This document shows positions 41,837-50,989 of a stretch of DNA of 64,000 nt, one piece after another; the first letter of the stretch is position 1; each line of letters opens with the position of its first letter. The stretch lies in contig DATLUG010000006.1 of the NCBI GenBank assembly GCA_035533215.1, positions 18,393 through 82,392 of the forward strand. The letters run 5' to 3'. Below the pieces are notes generated by a model that was not told the origin of the DNA, searched no databases, and was given only the letters and a program-made list of their open reading frames with translations. This stretch comes from DAHUZL01 sp035533215 (GTDB lineage: Bacteria; Chloroflexota; Dormibacteria; Aeolococcales; Bog-877). The position numbers and the translations under genes are program-made.

Positions 41837-43288
41837 ATGTCCTCCCACCGTGAGGCGCCCGCGATCTCCAAGGACCCCGCCGCCGACAGCACTGACGTCT
41901 ACGCGTTCGTCAGCCCCGACCGGCCCGACACGGTGACCCTGATCGCCAACTACGTCCCCCTCCAGGACCCCGCCGGCGGGCCGAACTTCTTCGAGTTCGG
42001 CGACGACGTCATGTACCAGATCCTGGTCGACAACGACGGCGACGGCAAGGCCGACGTCTGGTATCAGTTCCGGTTCTGGACCGAGGTCGAGGACCGCAAC
42101 ACCTTCCTCTACAACACCGGTCCGATCACTTCGCTCACCAGCTCCACCTGGAACCGGCGCCAGTACTACCGGGTCACCCGGGTGACCCCGGGCACGAGCG
42201 AGGTCCTGGCGGCCAAGCTGGGCTGCCCCCCGTGCAACATCGGCCCGCTGTCCACCCCCAACTACGCGGGCCTGGCCGGCCAGGCGATCCACCCACTCCC
42301 GGGCGGCCGCCGGGTGTTCGCCGGCCAGCGCGCGGACGGCTTCTACGTCGACCTCGGCTCGGTCTTCGACCTCCTCGACCTGCGTCCCTTCCAGAACCTC
42401 AACATCGCCCCCCGCCCGGCGGCGGCGGGCGTCAACGGGCTCGCCGGACTCAACGTCCACAGCATCGCCCTCCAGGTCCCCAAGAGCGACCTGACCCGGG
42501 GCGGCGCGGCTGGGACCGACGCCACCAGCCCCACCTCGGTGATCGGGGTCTGGACCTCTGCCAGCCGGCAGCGGGCCCGGGTCTGGGACAGCAAGGACGG
42601 AGCCAACCTCAACATCGGTCCCTGGGTGCAGGTCTCGCGGATGGGCAACCCGCTCGTCAACGAGGTGATCAACCCGCTCGGGGTCAAGGACGCCTGGAAC
42701 TCGTATCCGCCCGCGGGCGACTCCCGCTACCTCCAGTACGTCGAGCACCCCGAGCTGGCGGGCCTCCTGCCCGTCCTCTACCCAACGGTGTTCCCCAACC
42801 TCGCCGCGGTCGTCAAGGCCGGAACCGCCCGGGCCGACCTGGTGGCGGTGCTCCTGACCGGCATCCCGGCCGGCATCATCAAGGGCTTCCAGAACTACAC
42901 CGGCACAGTCCAGGCGGACATGCTCCGCCTCAACTGCGCCGTCTCCCCCACCGCCAAGCCGAGCCTGCTCGGGCTCCTGGGCGGCGACGCCGCCGGCTTC
43001 CCCAACGGACGCCGGGTCTTCGATGACGTGACCACCATCGAGCTCCGGGCCGTGGCCGGAGCCACCCTTCCCCTCGTCGACCCCTCGTTCAAGCCCGACG
43101 CCGCGGTCAGCCTGGTCTACGACGATGTCGACCCCGCCAAGCACACCCCCCAGTCGCTGGCCAGCACCCTGGGCGTCAGCTACCTGTCCAGCTTCCCCTA
43201 CCTCGGCACCCCCTACGACGGCTTCGACGCGGTGACCGGGACCAGGGCCGCGAACGCCCACGGCGCCCCCCGCTCGTCGGCCGCCTGA
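41837..43288 (+). CDS. DUF4331 domain protein
   Basis: 483 aa. SSHREAPAISKDPAADSTDVYAFVSPD is the start typical of this family; a calcium-like DNDGDGKAD loop lies near residue 70, and GGRRVFAGQRADGFYVDLGS follows. DUF4331 proteins are often exported and encoded next to ECF sigma/anti-sigma pairs in actinobacteria, as here. No signal peptide of its own is seen, which is odd; it could leave the cell in complex with the Tat protein encoded just upstream. Function unknown. Confidence 0.88.
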   Translation: MSSHREAPAISKDPAADSTDVYAFVSPDRPDTVTLIANYVPLQDPAGGPNFFEFGDDVMYQILVDNDGDGKADVWYQFRFWTEVEDRNTFLYNTGPITSLTSSTWNRRQYYRVTRVTPGTSEVLAAKLGCPPCNIGPLSTPNYAGLAGQAIHPLPGGRRVFAGQRADGFYVDLGSVFDLLDLRPFQNLNIAPRPAAAGVNGLAGLNVHSIALQVPKSDLTRGGAAGTDATSPTSVIGVWTSASRQRARVWDSKDGANLNIGPWVQVSRMGNPLVNEVINPLGVKDAWNSYPPAGDSRYLQYVEHPELAGLLPVLYPTVFPNLAAVVKAGTARADLVAVLLTGIPAGIIKGFQNYTGTVQADMLRLNCAVSPTAKPSLLGLLGGDAAGFPNGRRVFDDVTTIELRAVAGATLPLVDPSFKPDAAVSLVYDDVDPAKHTPQSLASTLGVSYLSSFPYLGTPYDGFDAVTGTRAANAHGAPRSSAA

Positions 43289-43320
43289 GCACCCCCACCA
43301 ACACCAGAGGACCAGCCGCC

Positions 43321-43626
43321 ATGGACCACCCCGCCATCCCCACCCAGCCGGTCGGTCCGGTGATGATCGACATCGGCGCCACCCACGGCGCCGTCGTCGT
43401 GCGGGCTCCCGGCCTCGCCGGCCGGGAGATCGAGATCAGCCCGAAGGAGACACCCCAGCGCCGCCAGCACGTGGCGGTCCTCCCCAGGGCGCTCCCCGCG
43501 GGGCCGGTCCACGCGGCGGTCTTCGCCAGCCTGCCGGCGGGCCCCTACCTGCTCTGGGACCCGGCCGGCGGGCCCCCCCGCCCGGTGCTCGTCCGGGCGT
43601 CGACGGTCACCGACCTCGACTGGTAG
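43321..43626 (+). CDS. Small conserved protein following DUF4331
   Basis: 101 aa. IDIGATHGAVVVRAPGLAG, REIEISPKETPQRRQHVAVL and HAAVFASLPAGPYLLWDPA suggest a compact beta domain similar to fibronectin- or Cna-like modules. Function unknown; proteins of this kind accompany DUF4331 genes as I recall. Gap of 32 nt to DUF4331. Confidence 0.65.
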   Translation: MDHPAIPTQPVGPVMIDIGATHGAVVVRAPGLAGREIEISPKETPQRRQHVAVLPRALPAGPVHAAVFASLPAGPYLLWDPAGGPPRPVLVRASTVTDLDW

Positions 43627-43679
43627 GCGGCGGCCCCGCCGGGCGGGCCCGGATCGGCGGCGGTGGGACAATCGCCGCC

Positions 43680-44645
43680 ATGCCGACCCCGGGCGCCGCC
43701 GGCCCGTGCCACGATGTCGCCGCCCCCGCGGCGGCGGCCCTCGACGGTCGCCGGCTGGCGCGGCGCCTGGGCCCGGTCGGCGTCTCCTTGGGCCAGCTCG
43801 CGCTCGCCGACGCTGCCACCCTCCGCCAGGGGGTGCGCACCATCGAGCAGCTCGGCTTCGGCGCCATCTGGTGCGGTGAGGCCTCCGGCCGGGAGGCCCT
43901 CACCCAGGCGGCGATCGTCCTCGCCGCGACCGAGCGGATCGTCGTCGCGACCGGGATCGCCAACATCTGGGCCCGCGATCCGGTGGCGATGGCCAACGGG
44001 GCGCGGGCGCTCGCCGAGGCCTGGCCCGGGCGCTTCGTCCTCGGGCTGGGCGCCAGCCACGCGCGCCTGGTCGAGCCCCGCGGCCACCGCTACCTGCCGC
44101 CGCTGGCGGCGATGCGGCGGTACCTGACCCAGCTCGCCGCCGCCCCCTACACCGCCCCCCTGCCGGAGCCGCCGCCGGCGACGGTGCTGGCGGCGCTGGG
44201 TCCGCGGATGCTGCACCTGGCCGGCGACAGCGCCGACGGCGCCCACACCTACTTCGTGCCGGTGGGCCACACCCGCTGGGCCCGCCAGCTCCTCGGCCCC
44301 TCCCCGCTGCTGGCGCCCGAGCAGGGATGCGTCGTGGCCCCCGACCGCGCGGCCGCCCGTGCCGTCGCGGACGCTCACCTGCGCACCTACCTCGGGCTGC
44401 CCGCCTACCGGCGCAACCTGGAGCGCCTCGGCTGGTCCCCGGCCGACTGCGAGGGGGGCGGCAGCGACAGGCTCTTCGACGCGCTGATCGGCTGGGGCTC
44501 CGCAGACGCCATCGCCGAGCGGGTCCGCACCCAGCTCGACGCGGGAGCCGACCACGTCGCGGTGCAGGTGCTCACCCCCGGGCGCGACGCTCCGCTCCTG
44601 GACCAGCTGCGGCCGATCGCCGGCCCGCTCCTGCAGTCCCGCTGA
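43680..44645 (+). CDS. Luciferase-like (F420-dependent type) oxidoreductase
   Basis: 321 aa TIM-barrel LLM enzyme: IEQLGFGAIWCGEASGREAL, VLAATERIVVATGIANIWAR, RFVLGLGASHARLVE and AHTYFVPVGHTRWAR. The pattern fits the F420-dependent LLM class (TIGR03620-like), suggesting that the cell makes coenzyme F420; no F420 synthesis genes are in the window. GACAAT lies 7 nt before the ATG, a weak version of the leaderless box. The end overlaps the next gene. Confidence 0.85.
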   Translation: MPTPGAAGPCHDVAAPAAAALDGRRLARRLGPVGVSLGQLALADAATLRQGVRTIEQLGFGAIWCGEASGREALTQAAIVLAATERIVVATGIANIWARDPVAMANGARALAEAWPGRFVLGLGASHARLVEPRGHRYLPPLAAMRRYLTQLAAAPYTAPLPEPPPATVLAALGPRMLHLAGDSADGAHTYFVPVGHTRWARQLLGPSPLLAPEQGCVVAPDRAAARAVADAHLRTYLGLPAYRRNLERLGWSPADCEGGGSDRLFDALIGWGSADAIAERVRTQLDAGADHVAVQVLTPGRDAPLLDQLRPIAGPLLQSR

Positions 44646-45082
44646 GCCCTTCCTCGCCGCCCCGCGGGCCCCTCCGCGACCAGCCGGCGCGCCCTGAGGG
44701 CGACCGGGCCCGGCGGCCGCTCCGCCCCTGGCGGGCGGCCTTCCGCGACGCCGGCCGCGGGGTCGCATGGGCCGCCCGCCACGAGCGCCACATGCGGGTC
44801 CACCTGGCGGCGGCGGCGGCGGTGGTGGCGGCCGGGCTCGGGATCGGGATCCCCCCGGCGGCCTGGGCGGCCCTGGTCTTCGCGATCGCCCTGGTGGTGG
44901 TGGCGGAGCTGGTCAACACCGCGGTCGAGACCCTGAGCGACCTCGCCCACCCGGCTCCCGACCCCGCCATCGGCCGGCTCAAGGACCTCGCCGCGGGCAC
45001 GGTCCTGGTCGCCGCCACCGCGGCCGCGGTGGTGGGCCTGCTGGTGCTGGTGCCGGCCCTCCTCCACCGGCTCGGCCACTGA
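44642..45082 (+). CDS. DgkA-type diacylglycerol/undecaprenol kinase
   Basis: About 146 aa with three membrane helices. ERHMRVHLAAAAAVVAAGLG, VVVAELVNTAVETLSDLAHP and IGRLKDLAAGTVLVAA are the DgkA signature, with the catalytic Glu in AELVNTAVE. It recycles undecaprenol or diacylglycerol. No ATG, GTG or TTG lies where the family starts; the only early candidate is a CTG that overlaps the preceding stop as CTGA (44642). The ATG at 44792 would delete the first amphipathic helix (FRDAGRGVAWAARHERH). The start is thus unsure. Confidence 0.8.
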   Translation: MSPSSPPRGPLRDQPARPEGDRARRPLRPWRAAFRDAGRGVAWAARHERHMRVHLAAAAAVVAAGLGIGIPPAAWAALVFAIALVVVAELVNTAVETLSDLAHPAPDPAIGRLKDLAAGTVLVAATAAAVVGLLVLVPALLHRLGH

Positions 45083-45128
45083 CCGGGCCGGCGCCGGGAT
45101 CCAGGGCGCGCCATCGGCAACGCCCTCG

Positions 45129-46382
45129 TCAGCCGTGCAGCAGGCGCCAGCGCAGACCGGGGTGGCGGACGGCACCGGTCGCGGTCAGCGGGAGGGTGAA
45201 GCGGCGCGCGCCGATGGTGAGGACCTCCTGCCCCACCCGCTCGCCGCGGCGGAGGGTCGTCCCCAGCCGGCGCGCCAGCAGCCGCCCCCGCACCCGAAGG
45301 CCGCTCCAGCCGACCACCGTCACCGCCCGGGTGCTCACCGCCGCCACCTGGGTGCCCCACGGCACCGCGACCCGGCCGAGGACGGCGCCCACCCCGACCG
45401 CGGGCACCAGCTGCAGTCGCGGGGTGACGGCGTCGAGCAGGTGCAGGCTGGCGGTCAGCGCCGCCGGCAGGGGCCGCTGACCGCCCTGGCCGAGCACGGC
45501 CCCCACCACCAGCACCGGTCGTCCGGCGACCAGCCGCCGGGCCGCGAAGACCAGGCAGCCGCCGGCCTGGGCGGTGTAGCCGGTCTTCACCCCGACGATG
45601 CCGTCGTGGGTGACCAGCGCGTTGACGTTGTAGACGGTGCCGGCCACCGGCAGGGTCGCCTGCGGCATCGCCACCACCTGGGCGAACACCGGGATCCCCA
45701 TCGCCCTCTCCGCCAGCGCGATCTCGTCCGGGGCGGTGCTGGTGGTGGCGCTGGAGACCCCGCTGGCGTCGGCGTAGTGGGTGCCGGAGAGCCCCATCCG
45801 CCGGGCGGTGCGGTTCATGCGAGCGACGAAGGCCGCGAGCGACCCGGCGTCCCACCCGGCGAGGGTGGTGGCGAGGTTGTTGCCCGACGGGAGCAGGAGC
45901 CCGACCAGCAGCTGGTACTCGCTGAGGCGCTCGCCGACGGCGACAGGCACCACCGACTGGCCCCCCGCCCGGTCGGCCCGGTAGCGGGTGACGTCGGCCG
46001 CGCTCATGGTCACGATCGGGCCGGACGCCCCCAGCGGCAGCGGGTGGTCGCGCAGGACGAGATAGGCGGTCATGATCTTGGCGAGGCTGCCGATCGCCTG
46101 CGGCCGGTCCGGGCCGGCGCGGCCGATGAGGCCGATCCCGTCCACCCCCACCGCGGACTGGCCCCCGGCCGGCCACGGCGTCGCCGACCGAGGGCCCCGG
46201 ACGGTGAAGGTGAGCGATCGCGCCGCCGCCAGCTGCAGCCGGGGGAGCGGGCGCAGGAGCTGGACCGCCCCCAGCACCACCACGGCGACCACGATCGACG
46301 CCAGCCCCAGGGCCAGCCATCGAACCGGGTGGCGGCCGCCGCCCTGGGGGCGCTGGGAGAGAGCGGAGCGTCCCCGGGGCAT
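45129..46382 (-). CDS. D-alanyl-D-alanine carboxypeptidase (penicillin-binding protein 5 type)
   Basis: 417 aa. A membrane anchor at residues ~22-42, then the S11 peptidase motifs SLAK (99-102), SGNN (about 167) and KTG (about 267). A C-terminal beta-rich domain follows (VAVPWGTQVAAVSTRAVTVV). It trims pentapeptides in peptidoglycan outside the membrane. GTG-ATG double start; GGGAG lies directly upstream. Confidence 0.92.
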   Translation of the reverse strand: MPRGRSALSQRPQGGGRHPVRWLALGLASIVVAVVVLGAVQLLRPLPRLQLAAARSLTFTVRGPRSATPWPAGGQSAVGVDGIGLIGRAGPDRPQAIGSLAKIMTAYLVLRDHPLPLGASGPIVTMSAADVTRYRADRAGGQSVVPVAVGERLSEYQLLVGLLLPSGNNLATTLAGWDAGSLAAFVARMNRTARRMGLSGTHYADASGVSSATTSTAPDEIALAERAMGIPVFAQVVAMPQATLPVAGTVYNVNALVTHDGIVGVKTGYTAQAGGCLVFAARRLVAGRPVLVVGAVLGQGGQRPLPAALTASLHLLDAVTPRLQLVPAVGVGAVLGRVAVPWGTQVAAVSTRAVTVVGWSGLRVRGRLLARRLGTTLRRGERVGQEVLTIGARRFTLPLTATGAVRHPGLRWRLLHG

Positions 46383-46452
46383 CACTCCCTACAACGCCCG
46401 CGCCCGGGCATCCGTTCCGATCGCCAGCCCGCGTCCCCCGACGGTCACCGGC

Positions 46453-47841
46453 TCAGGAGTCGAAGCCGATCCCGAGGCGGTCCAGGGTGGTGAGGAGCCA
46501 TCCGCGGCGGCCGGTGCGGTCGGCCTTGGTCATGGCGCCCTGGACCAGGGCCAGCGCCGCCGTCCGGAGCGGCTCCGGCGGGAAGGGCAGGGGCGGCTGG
46601 CGCACCAGCCGCAGGCGCAGGATCGGCGACGCCGGGGCCAGCAGGCGGTCGGTGAGCACCCGGGCGGCGAAGCGGGTGGCGGCGACCCCGAGCCCGGTGT
46701 ACCCGAGCGCGTACGTGAGCCGGCCGCCGAAGGCGGAGCCGAAGGTGCAGGTGAAGCGGGTGGTGGAGGCGATCGCCCCGCCCCAGCGGTGGGGGAAGCG
46801 GAGGTCCGCCAACGCCGGGAACATCGCCCGGAACTGGGACTCGAGCAGGCGGTAGGTCTGGGGGCGATGGTCGTACCCGGGCCCGACCCGCCCCCCGAAA
46901 TGGTAGATCGCGTCGTAGCCGCCCCAGAGGATGCGGTCGTCGGCGGTGAGACGGAAGTAGTGGAAGTGATTGCCGCGGTCGGCGACCCCCTCCCGGTGCG
47001 CCCAGCCCACCCGCTCCCGCTGCGGCGGGGTCAGCGGGTCGGAGACCAGGACGTAGTCGTAGACCGGCACGAACCGGCGTCGCAGGCGAGCGAGGAGCTG
47101 GCCGCTGTAGGCGTTGGTGGCCAGCACCACCCGGCGGGCGCGGACCGCGCCCTCGGCGGTGCGCAGCTCGATCCCGGCCGCCCGCGGGAGCATCCGCGTG
47201 ACCCGGCTCTGCTCGTGCACCGCGGCGCCCTGCTCCCGGGCCACCCGCGCCAGCCCGCGTGCGAGCCGGGCCGGGTTGACCAGGGCGGAGCCGGCGGTGC
47301 TCCGCAGCCCGGCCGTGAGCAGGGGCGAGCGCAGGTGGCTCGCCAGCGCCTCCCCCTCCAGCCACCTGACGTCCTCCCCCCGGCGACCGCGCGCCTCGTG
47401 CTCCAGGCGGAGCGCCTCGGCCTGGGCCGCAGAGGTCGCCACCTCCAGCAGCCCGGTCGTCTCCAGGTCGCAGGCGATGGCGTGGTCCCGCACGAAGTCG
47501 CAGAGTCCCTGGAAGTTCTCCTGGCCGAGCCGCTCCAGCTCCTCGATCTCGTCCGGGAAGTGGCGCAGCCCGTTGGCGAACCCGTGGGTCAGCGAGGCCT
47601 CGCAGAATCCCCCGTTGCGCCCGCTGGCCCCGTAGCCGACCACCCCCTGCTCCAGCACCACCACCCGCAGGTGGGGCGCGCGCCGGCGGAGCTCGATCGC
47701 CGTCCACAGGCCGGTGAACCCCGCGCCCACCACGGCCACGTCGGCCAGGTGGCGGCCGACGAGCCGGGGACCGGGCCGCCAGGGGTCCTGCCGGAGCCAG
47801 AAGCTCGGGCCGGGGTCGACCCAGGGTGCCGCCGCGCTCAG
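46453..47841 (-). CDS. FAD-dependent oxidoreductase of the DAO family (PuuB-like)
   Basis: About 462 aa. FAD motif VAVVGAGFTGLWTAIELRRR, then VVGYGASGRNGGFCEASLTH, the GASGRNGG pattern typical of gamma-glutamylputrescine oxidase and related amine oxidases, and YALGYTGLGVAATRFAARVL near the end. No ATG/GTG/TTG exists before the N terminus; a CTG overlapping the aminotransferase stop (CTGA), with GGAGG before it, is the best start. Paired with a class III aminotransferase, it probably deaminates a polyamine-like or amino-acid substrate. Confidence 0.87.
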   Translation of the reverse strand: MSAAAPWVDPGPSFWLRQDPWRPGPRLVGRHLADVAVVGAGFTGLWTAIELRRRAPHLRVVVLEQGVVGYGASGRNGGFCEASLTHGFANGLRHFPDEIEELERLGQENFQGLCDFVRDHAIACDLETTGLLEVATSAAQAEALRLEHEARGRRGEDVRWLEGEALASHLRSPLLTAGLRSTAGSALVNPARLARGLARVAREQGAAVHEQSRVTRMLPRAAGIELRTAEGAVRARRVVLATNAYSGQLLARLRRRFVPVYDYVLVSDPLTPPQRERVGWAHREGVADRGNHFHYFRLTADDRILWGGYDAIYHFGGRVGPGYDHRPQTYRLLESQFRAMFPALADLRFPHRWGGAIASTTRFTCTFGSAFGGRLTYALGYTGLGVAATRFAARVLTDRLLAPASPILRLRLVRQPPLPFPPEPLRTAALALVQGAMTKADRTGRRGWLLTTLDRLGIGFDS

Positions 47842-49175
47842 CCCTCCACCGCCCGGTCGGTGATGGCGAGGGCCTGGTCGAGGGTGTCGAACCCCTCCGC
47901 CAGCTCGGCCTCCGTGATGCAGAGCGGGGGATTGGTCATCACCGTGTTCCAGCGCACCATCGTGTAGAGGCCGTGCTCGAGCAGGAATCGGTTCAGCTCC
48001 ACCATCGCCGGATGGGAGCCGTTGAAGGGGGCGAGCGGGGCCATCGTGGCTCGGCTGCGGACCAGCTCCAGGACGCCGAAGAGACCGAGGTTGCGGGTCA
48101 GGCCGACGCTGGGGTGGCGCGCCCGCAGGGCGGCATGGTGGCGCGTCATCACCGCGCCCAGGCGGCGGGCGTTGCCGACCAGGTCGTCCTGCTCGTAGAC
48201 CTCCAGGGTGGCGAGGGCCGCGGCGCACGACACCGGGTGGCTGTTGTAGGTGAGGCCGGCGGGGAACATGTGGGTCCGGAAGTGCTCGACGATGGGGCGG
48301 CGCAGCGCCACCGCCCCCAGGGGCACGTAGCTGCTGGTGATCCCCTTGGCCATGGTGAGGAGGTCGGGCACGACGTTCCAGTGGTTGACCGCGAACCACT
48401 CCCCGGTGCGCCCGAACCCGGTCATCACCTCGTCGGCGATCATGACGATGCCGTAGCGGTCGCAGAGCGTCCGCACCCCCTGGAGGTAGCCGTCGGGCGG
48501 GATCAGGATCCCGTTGGTGCCGGTGACCGGCTCCAGGATGAAGGCGGCGATCGTGTCCGGCCCCTCCAGCTGGATCGTCTCCTCGAGGCGGGCGAGCGCG
48601 GTCTCGGCCGAGTCCTGGGGCCGGTCGGTGCCGTGGTAGGGGTCGAGGACGTGGACGACCCCCGGGATCCCCGGCTCGCTGGGCCAGCGGCGGGGGTCAC
48701 CGGTGAGGCTGATCGCCCCCGCGGTGGCCCCGTGGTACGAGCGGTAGCGGGCGAGCACCTTCTGGCGACCGGTGTAGAGGCGGGCCATGCGGACGGCGTT
48801 CTCGTTGGCCTCGGCCCCGCCCAGGGTGAAGAAGACCTGGTCCAGGTCCCCGGGCAGCAGCCCCACCAGCTTCTGGCCCAGCAACGCCCGCGGGGCGTGG
48901 GCGAAGAACGGGCTGACATAGGCCAGCTCCGCGGCCTGGCGGGCGATGGCCGCGGCCACCCGGGGGTCGCCGTGGCCGATGCTGACCGACATCAGCTGGC
49001 TGTTGAAGTCGAGGTAGCGCCTGCCGTCCGGGGTCCAGAAATAGACCCCCTTGGCCCCCGCCACCGGGATCGGGTGGACGTCCTGCTGCACCGACCAGTC
49101 GTAGAGGGTGTAGCGGCGGCAGAGCTCGACGGTCGCCTCCGCGGTGAGCGCGGCCTTCTCGGTGGTGACGGTCAT
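47838..49175 (-). CDS. Class III aminotransferase
   Basis: 445 aa PLP enzyme. FTLGGAEANENAVRMARLYT, YRSYHGATAGAISLTGDPRR, IAAFILEPVTGTNGI, the PLP Asp in IVMIADEVMTGFGRTGE, and the PLP Lys in LLTMAKGITSSYVPLGAV. The pattern suits the omega-amino acid/taurine-pyruvate aminotransferase group. Together with the overlapped FAD oxidase it looks like an amine catabolism operon. ATG at 49175 with GGAGG about 11 nt upstream. Confidence 0.92.
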   Translation of the reverse strand: MTVTTEKAALTAEATVELCRRYTLYDWSVQQDVHPIPVAGAKGVYFWTPDGRRYLDFNSQLMSVSIGHGDPRVAAAIARQAAELAYVSPFFAHAPRALLGQKLVGLLPGDLDQVFFTLGGAEANENAVRMARLYTGRQKVLARYRSYHGATAGAISLTGDPRRWPSEPGIPGVVHVLDPYHGTDRPQDSAETALARLEETIQLEGPDTIAAFILEPVTGTNGILIPPDGYLQGVRTLCDRYGIVMIADEVMTGFGRTGEWFAVNHWNVVPDLLTMAKGITSSYVPLGAVALRRPIVEHFRTHMFPAGLTYNSHPVSCAAALATLEVYEQDDLVGNARRLGAVMTRHHAALRARHPSVGLTRNLGLFGVLELVRSRATMAPLAPFNGSHPAMVELNRFLLEHGLYTMVRWNTVMTNPPLCITEAELAEGFDTLDQALAITDRAVEG

Positions 49176-49459
49176 GATGGGTCGGGCCTCCGTGGGTGTC
49201 CCGGGTCGGCGCCGTCGACGTCGACGGCGGCGGCTCCCCGCCACCAGGGGCCAGGCTACGACCGCCGGACCCCGCGGGCAAGGGACAGAGTGTCCAGCCG
49301 GCACCGCGCGACGACGCCCCGGCGGTGGGCGGCGACGCCACCGACGCTGATGACGGCTCGAAACGGCCGGTGAACGGCGGCCCGCTGGCGCTCGGCCCCG
49401 CCTGTCACCCTGGCGGCCATCCCAGCCCCGCCGGCGCCCCGCCGGCTGGAGGTCCACCT

Positions 49460-50989
49460 GTGGTGCGCGCTCCCCGTCCCCGGATGGCCCGTCTGGCGGC
49501 CTTTGCGCTGGCCATCGTCGCCGGCGGGTGGGCGCCGAGCGGGGCGGCGGTCCGGCCCGCGGCCCACCGCCCGGGCGCCCCCGCGCCGATCCAGCACGTC
49601 ATCGAGATCATGCTGGAGAACCACACCTTCGACAATCTCTTCGGCCATTTCCCCGGAGCGGACGGCGTCCCCCAGGGGGCGACCCTGCCCAACCCCGTCG
49701 TGACGACCCCGGCGCTGCCCGCGGTCCACCCGGTCGTCGCCTCGGCCAACGAGGGCGATGTCCTCGGCGTCATCGACAACAGCCGGGCGGGCGAGCTCGC
49801 CGCGATGGACGGGCACCCCGGCAGCGGCTACCGGATGGACCGCTACACGCTCCACCGCCAGGACGGGATGGCGGCCATCACCTTGACGCCGCCGGCCGAC
49901 GACCCCAACCTCCAGGCCCTCGCCCGCCAGTACACCCTGGCCGAGCGCAACTTCCAGCCCGCCATCGCCCCCACCCAGCCCAACGTCCTGTACGCGCTGG
50001 CGGCGACCGCCAACGGCTGGATGGTGAACGCCACCCCGCCGCCCCAGCTCGGCTGGCACTCGATCTTCGACGCCCTCACCCGCGCCCATCGCAGCTGGCG
50101 CATCTACTACGGGGTCCCCCCCTCGGTGCTGCAGGGCTCGGTCTGGTATCGGCTGATCCCACCCGGCACCGCGCCGGACATCACCGGGACCGGCGCCTTC
50201 CTGGGGGACCTCCGCGGGGGCGCTCTCCCCGACTTCTCGCTGGTCCGTCCGGGGGTGGGCTACAGCCAGGAGCCGCCCGAGGATGTGCAGGAGGGAGACG
50301 CCTGGCTGGGCCAGCTGGTGGAGGCGGTGGCGCACAGCCGGTACTGGCGCAGCACCGCCCTCTTCATCACCTACGACGAGGGCGGTGGGTTCTGGGACCA
50401 TGTCCAGCCCCCGGTCGTGACCCGCTACGGCTACGGCACCCGGACCCCGATGGTGATGGTGTCGCCGTGGGCGCGCCGCGGGCTCGATCCCCGGACCACC
50501 ACCAACCTGTCGGTCCTCGCCTTCATGGCCCATCTCTGGCGGCTCGCTGCGCTCGACCAGCTGGCGGCCCGCCAGGACACGCTCGCCTCCGCCTTCGACT
50601 ACCGCCAGCGGCCCCTCCCGCCGCCGCGGCTGCCCACGGTCCCCCCCCGGACGCTGGTCTTCACCGGCGCCACCCCCCTCAGCGACCCACCTCCGGTCGC
50701 GCCCGGCCAGGGGCTCGTCCTCCACCTGCGCGCCAACACCGCCGGGCTGGCCCTGGACCGCGGCCTGTCCGGCCCGGTGGCTCTGCGCCTCGTCCCCCCG
50801 GCGGGCACCCCGGTGCCGGCCCACTTCCCTGTCGCGGTCCGCCTCACCCGCGGTGAGGCCACCCTCGCCGTCCGCCTGCCCCTCCGCGGCTACTACCGCC
50901 TGCTGGCAGCGGGCCCGGGGGGGAGCCGGGGCTGGCTCACCCTCGACGTCGGGGTCACCCCGGAGACGGTCCCCGCACCCGCCGGCTGA
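49460..50989 (+). CDS. Secreted phosphoesterase (phospholipase C / acid phosphatase family)
   Basis: 509 aa. Signal peptide at ~9-35 (LAAFALAIVAGGWAPSGAA), then IQHVIEIMLENHTFDNLFGH, the hallmark of non-haemolytic phospholipase C-type phosphoesterases, FITYDEGGGFWDHVQPP and TPMVMVSPWARRG. A C-terminal ~120-residue beta domain (TLVFTGATPLSD onward) may bind a surface. It likely releases phosphate from phospholipids or other esters. GTG at 49460 has GGAGG 7 nt upstream. Divergent from the aminotransferase. Confidence 0.88.
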   Translation: MVRAPRPRMARLAAFALAIVAGGWAPSGAAVRPAAHRPGAPAPIQHVIEIMLENHTFDNLFGHFPGADGVPQGATLPNPVVTTPALPAVHPVVASANEGDVLGVIDNSRAGELAAMDGHPGSGYRMDRYTLHRQDGMAAITLTPPADDPNLQALARQYTLAERNFQPAIAPTQPNVLYALAATANGWMVNATPPPQLGWHSIFDALTRAHRSWRIYYGVPPSVLQGSVWYRLIPPGTAPDITGTGAFLGDLRGGALPDFSLVRPGVGYSQEPPEDVQEGDAWLGQLVEAVAHSRYWRSTALFITYDEGGGFWDHVQPPVVTRYGYGTRTPMVMVSPWARRGLDPRTTTNLSVLAFMAHLWRLAALDQLAARQDTLASAFDYRQRPLPPPRLPTVPPRTLVFTGATPLSDPPPVAPGQGLVLHLRANTAGLALDRGLSGPVALRLVPPAGTPVPAHFPVAVRLTRGEATLAVRLPLRGYYRLLAAGPGGSRGWLTLDVGVTPETVPAPAG

